Source of the DNA: Ptiloglossa arizonensis
Lineage: Eukaryota; Arthropoda; Insecta; Hymenoptera; Colletidae
Reading direction: 5' to 3'
Assembly (NCBI RefSeq): GCF_051014685.1
Contig: NC_135049.1
Location: 33,931,531-33,995,530 of the forward strand
DNA length: 64,000 nucleotides
A program made the translations under genes and the position numbers. Below are positions 62,944-64,000 of this stretch, piece after piece (position 1 is the first letter of the stretch; each line of letters opens with the position of its first letter). Under the pieces are notes generated by a model, which ran no database searches, was not told the origin of the DNA, and saw nothing but the letters and a program-made list of their open reading frames with translations.

Positions 62944-64000
62944 AAGCGCTGGAGCAGCAGAAGTGCGACAAATTTGTTGTCTTCTCAACCATTTCTTAGC
63001 TTCAAACTCCCATATCTCGCGAGCGGATTGACCTAACCCAAAAATTCCTATTGCATCTGAAAGTAGCAGTTCGCCCGATTACAACGGTATGTGTATTTTT
63101 TCCCTAGGCCATTCTGGTTAAGCGTTTGGAGCAGCAGAATTGCAAAAAATTTTTTGCCTTCTCAACCATTTCTTGGCTTCAAACTCCCATATCTCGCGAA
63201 CGGATTGACTTAACCCAAAAATTCCTGTTGCGTCTGAAATTAGAAACTCGCCCGATTACAACGGTATGTGTATTTTTTCCCTAGGCCATTCTGGTTAAGC
63301 GTTTGGAGCAGCAGAAGTGCGAAGAATTAGTTGCCCTCTCAAACATTTCTTAGCTTCAAATTCCCATATCTCGCGAACGGATTGACCAAACCCAAAAATT
63401 CCTGCTGCGTCTGAAAGTAGAAACTCGCCCGATTACAACTGTGTGGGTATTTTTATTCCCTAGGCCATTCTGGTTAAGCGTTTGGAGCAGCAGAATTGCG
63501 AAAAATTTTTTGTCTTCTCAACCATTTCTTAGCTTCAATGTCCCATATCTCGCGAACGGATTGACCAAACCCAAAAATTCCTGCAGCGTCTGAAAGTAGA
63601 AACTCGCCCGATTACAACTGTATGTGTATTTTTTCCCTAGGCCATTCTGGTTAAGCGTTTGGAGCAGCAGAATTGCGAAAAATTTTTTGCCTTCTCAACC
63701 ATTTCTTGGCTTCAAACTCTCATATCTCGCGAACGGATTGACCTAACCCAAAAATTCCTATTGTAACTGAAAGTAGAAACTCGCCCGATTACAACTGTAT
63801 GTGTATTTTTTCCCTAGGCTATTCTGGTTAAGCGTTTGGAGCAGCAGAAGTGCGACAAATTTGTTGTCCTCTCAACCATTTCTTAGCTTCAAACCCCCAT
63901 ATCTCGCGAGCGGATTGACCTAACCCAAAAATTCCTATTGCATCTGAAAGTAGAATCTCGCCCGATTACAACGGTATGTGTATTTTTTCCCTAGCCCATT
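62944..64000 (+). repeat. 177-bp satellite array, continuing past the window
   Basis: Six tandem monomers (the last incomplete) with period 176-179 bp. Landmarks: GCGTTTGGAGCAGCAGAA, CCATATCTCGCGAACGGATT, AACCCAAAAATTCCT and TTTTTTCCCTAGGCCATTCT. Unrelated by eye to the 240-bp satellite and to the telomeric units. Confidence 0.95.

Overview
The window is animal nuclear DNA, most likely from a hymenopteran insect and probably a bee. Three things point there: GT-AG introns as short as 66-89 nt, a CpG-rich gene-bearing part, and a chromosome-end array of the 11-mer TTAGGTCTGGG, a telomere motif type reported for some bees. No bacterial, organellar or CRISPR signal is present.

Layout. (1) Positions 1-36,200 are ordinary euchromatin with balanced base composition. 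Two spliced genes can be rebuilt exon by exon. One is a minus-strand DEAD-box RNA helicase of the DDX31/Dbp7 type (nine coding exons, 17,208 to 6,647, 968 residues). The other is a plus-strand small four-helix membrane protein (five coding exons, 17,892-19,464, 218 residues). They are head to head, 683 bp apart, so they may share a promoter region. A Tc1-type transposase relic lies at about 2,700-3,210. The rest looks intronic or intergenic, with many microsatellites. (2) 36,200-49,829 is an AT-rich satellite with a 240-bp monomer, diverged at its left edge and organised inside into nearly identical 9- to 10-monomer higher-order blocks. (3) 49,830-59,460 is a GC-rich subtelomeric block of degenerate CCTAACCCAGA units, which is the telomere motif on the opposite strand, mixed with GC-rich spacers in roughly 700-770-bp blocks. 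(4) 59,469-59,747 is a short AT-rich segment with a diverged copy at 36,863-37,145. It is followed by a candidate TATA-Inr-DPE core promoter and a Pro-rich-looking minisatellite. (5) 60,818-62,843 is a regular telomeric array: alternating TTAGGACCGGG/TTAGGTCCGGG, then pure TTAGGTCTGGG. (6) 62,844-62,943 is a 100-N gap. (7) 62,944-64,000 is an unrelated 177-bp satellite.

Interpretation. The right part is a chromosome end or a former one. The G-rich strand of the array runs rightward as at a right-hand telomere, yet the scaffold continues after a fixed-size gap into another satellite, so the join needs checking. The inner telomere-like block is inverted relative to the terminal array. The most interesting candidate is the promoter-like sequence at 59,961-60,025, which points into the telomere and would give a G-rich, TERRA-like transcript. 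This is an inference and has not been tested.
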